A stretch of DNA of 64,000 nt from Chrysomallon squamiferum (taxonomy: Eukaryota > Mollusca > Gastropoda > Neomphalida > Peltospiridae): NCBI GenBank assembly GCA_012295275.1, contig CM022675.1:5858332-5922331 (forward strand). The letters are read 5' to 3'. The translations under genes and the position numbers were made by a program. This document shows positions 62,967 through 64,000 of this stretch, piece after piece (the first letter of the stretch is position 1; each line of letters starts with the position of its first letter). The notes beneath the pieces were generated by a model. The model had not been told where the DNA came from and did not search any database. It was given only the letters and a program-made list of their open reading frames with translations.

Positions 62967-63329
62967 AATCATCGCCATCACATCAACATCACCATCATTA
63001 TCATCATCATTATTATTACAGTTTACATCAAAAATACTTTTTATTTTCAACTGTGTATTGTGACTTGGGTTTATTTTGTAGAAAAACGTATTACAACAAC
63101 ATCCACCCAAACTTCAACACAACGTCCACAGTCGACTGTTACTATTGATCAGTCTACGATGTACACAGTGAACACCAGGAGAACATCGACGTCGTCAACA
63201 GTAACACCAGCATCAATAGCAAAATCTGATAATGCAGAATATATTTCAGGCAAGTTAATAACTACAGTAGTAGTAACAGCATCACTAGTCTTACTAGAGT
63301 ACTTCATAGCAGTTAGAGTAGCAGCATAG
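58193..63329 (+). CDS. Extracellular WSC and C-type-lectin-like protein with Thr-rich stalk (whole gene, at least 8 exons)
   Basis: Signal peptide (MTALIPVLCFCFLLTAFS), a C-type-lectin-like N-terminal half, a WSC-like module, a linker with four cysteines, a complete C-type-lectin-like domain, then a Thr/Ser stalk. All junctions keep frame (phase 1, except phase 0 within the WSC part). WSC modules are putative carbohydrate-binding domains; the lectin-like domains lack EPN/QPD and WND calcium motifs, so sugar binding is uncertain. The 3' end either stops at 63,327-63,329 after a hydrophobic segment or continues through a GC donor beyond the window. A role in recognition or adhesion is inferred. 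Confidence 0.8.
58926..58972. repeat. (AC)n microsatellite
   Basis: About 23 AC units within a long TACA/CACA-rich stretch (58,600-58,990) in intron 1 of the lectin-like gene. Confidence 0.95.
59071..59283 (+). CDS. Lectin-like gene exon 2: first half of a C-type-lectin-like domain
   Basis: PLTWWDAAGEGC then EKYWIGALETYTAWIWT, the WW-x-A....C and YWIG-x...W-x-WT landmarks. The second half with the closing cysteines is absent; the WSC part follows instead. Confidence 0.82.
59819..59958 (+). CDS. Lectin-like gene exon 3: start of WSC-like module
   Basis: Ends YQCYRRCKRASIGLQ before a GTTATA donor in phase 0; C-Y-x-x-C and G-L-Q match WSC. Two Asn-x-Ser glycosylation sequons precede it. Confidence 0.8.
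60000..60560. repeat. Degenerate tandem repeat of TTATAGTGTTTATATT-type units
   Basis: About 25 imperfect 15-20-bp units (TATTACAGTGTTTATGTTAT and variants) between the two WSC exons. Many contain ACAG, like a splice acceptor. Confidence 0.65.
60584..60707 (+). CDS. Lectin-like gene exon 4: WSC-like module, second part
   Basis: GKKCYCLTSSPP, then KCPGSFYQFCGSADVMSVYN. C-x-C, the later C-x-G...CG and SVY end match WSC domains. The exon contains three GACGTC hexamers. Confidence 0.85.
61057..61200 (+). CDS. Lectin-like gene exon 5: Cys-containing linker
   Basis: VSCGYLYGKHH, then LRCDKSCDSELYYTCP. No domain recognised; it bridges the WSC and second lectin-like parts in phase 1. Confidence 0.78.
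61201..61873. other. Intron with ACT-rich and A-rich tracts
   Basis: ACT/ATT trinucleotide repeats to about 61,400, then A-rich and AAAT sequence up to the exon 6 acceptor. Confidence 0.7.
61874..62104 (+). CDS. Lectin-like gene exon 6: second C-type-lectin-like domain, first part
   Basis: GVCVSTERATWNISMSKC, then EYWVGLKRSRKFKWTD. Standard C-type lectin landmarks; donor GTAAGA, phase 1. Confidence 0.88.
62518..62655 (+). CDS. Lectin-like gene exon 7: second C-type-lectin-like domain, C-terminal part
   Basis: LKCVYMLLTETGQRK, then GFLDCNKELRAICLT: the last cysteines of the fold. No WND motif. Confidence 0.88.
63082..63329 (+). CDS. Lectin-like gene exon 8: Thr/Ser-rich stalk and possible C terminus
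   Basis: RITTTSTQTSTQRPQST, then NTRRTSTSSTVTPAS, a mucin-like stalk. It then reads through a microsatellite-like stretch to a hydrophobic TTVVVTASLVLLEYFIAV and TAG. Alternatively it ends at ATT TCA G before GCAAGT (position about 63,249), a GC-AG donor, with a transmembrane exon outside the window. Confidence 0.65.
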
Positions 63330-64000
63330 CTCAAGAGTAGTACAGTAGAAGTAGCAGTTCTATTAGCAGTGGTAGCAGTAACAGCAACAGCAGTCTTAAA
63401 TGAGTAATTCCCTATAGTAGGAGTTGTAGCATAGTCATAATAGAGGAATCTAAGGATTGATCAGCCATTTTAAAGATATTTGGCTATTTCACCCAAACCT
63501 TGATAGCTGTTGACTGAAAAGCTGTTGATGCTTATTGCTCTCGATTACAATAGAGAGTTTGATAGTTGCCTTCAACAACATCGTTGTGGGATACACGTAT
63601 AATAAGAGGTCCATTTCAGCCCATCGAAGCCCAGGGTAAGGGGCCAATGAGCCACCCACCAGGGTCCTACGGGCAACGATCTCAAACAGTGAAACTAGCT
63701 AGAAACAACAAACAGTAAAATTCCTTTTTTTAATTCCTGCCATAAATTTCTTCTGAGATGCTCGTACTGTAATAAACTAAGGAGTGAATTACATTTTCAG
63801 CACACTGACCTCAGTCTATGACATACTGTGCTACTGGCTCATGTTTTCAGTGTAGTTTCAAGAGTCCTAAACTAATGCTTGAATATTATTCAAGACTGAA
63901 CCTGTGAAAACTGCCACTGAATTGTATGATTTACCTTCTGCCTTTTGGTAGTTTGCACAACAGAAAATTAAATCTGCCTCAGCTGAGTTTATTTCTTCCT
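63330..64000. other. 3' flank, unassigned
   Basis: Begins with AGC/AGT-rich repeat; from about 63,440 on, base composition is more balanced (for example GCCCAGGGTAAGGGGCCAAT), suggesting an uncharacterised mobile element. No exon recognised. Confidence 0.35.

Noticed and set aside
63440-64000. Possible next exon of the lectin-like gene
   Set aside because: No acceptor followed by an in-frame transmembrane segment was found; the sequence looks like a mobile element or plain flank.

Overview
This is intron-rich, AT-rich metazoan DNA packed with simple repeats: (AG)n, (AAT)n, (AAAT)n, (AC)n and long imperfect (ACT)n tracts. The proteins (NIDO-AMOP-VWD-EGF mucin-like, WSC plus C-type lectin) and the transposon mix suggest a lophotrochozoan, most likely a mollusc and perhaps a gastropod. 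The species call is an inference. All gene models below were assembled by hand from splice sites, reading-frame phase and domain continuity.

Region 1 (about 0.8-37.9 kb, minus strand) is one large gene of about 42 coding exons and about 2,190 residues. Domain order is signal peptide, short unassigned N-terminal segment, EGF, NIDO, AMOP, VWD with a GDPH motif, CGG-type post-VWD module, cadherin-like fold, about 20 EGF domains, SEA with a G-S-A-V site, juxtamembrane EGF-like module, one transmembrane helix and a roughly 115-residue tail. This is the core architecture of MUC4-type membrane mucins, with a much larger EGF array. The EGF exons form a five-exon higher-order repeat. Several introns carry tandem copies that begin inside the neighbouring EGF exon and run across its splice site. 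Introns also hold a hAT-like MITE, rearranged MULE/FLYWCH fragments and a deleted Tc1-like element.

Region 2 (about 36-49 kb) is mostly non-genic. It has two LINE 3' ends, a 2.6-kb element with long inverted repeats and a decayed transposase, a 0.7-kb tandem duplication, and an orphan first-exon copy of the Region 3 gene.

Region 3 (about 49.3-53.6 kb, plus strand) is a ten-exon gene for a 279-residue type I membrane protein. It has a short ectodomain with a Ser-Gly run, one transmembrane helix, and a tail built from small phase-2 exons carrying one or two tyrosine motifs each (YxN and YxxI/L/V). Two of these exons are a tandem duplication.

Region 4 (about 58.2-63.3 kb or beyond, plus strand) encodes a secreted or membrane-anchored protein with a signal peptide, C-type-lectin-like half domain, WSC-like module, second lectin-like domain and Thr/Ser-rich stalk. 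Its 3' end is ambiguous.

All three genes look like cell-surface or extracellular adhesion/recognition proteins. The Region 3 receptor has the clearest signalling potential. No bacterial operon, CRISPR array, tRNA or rRNA was seen.
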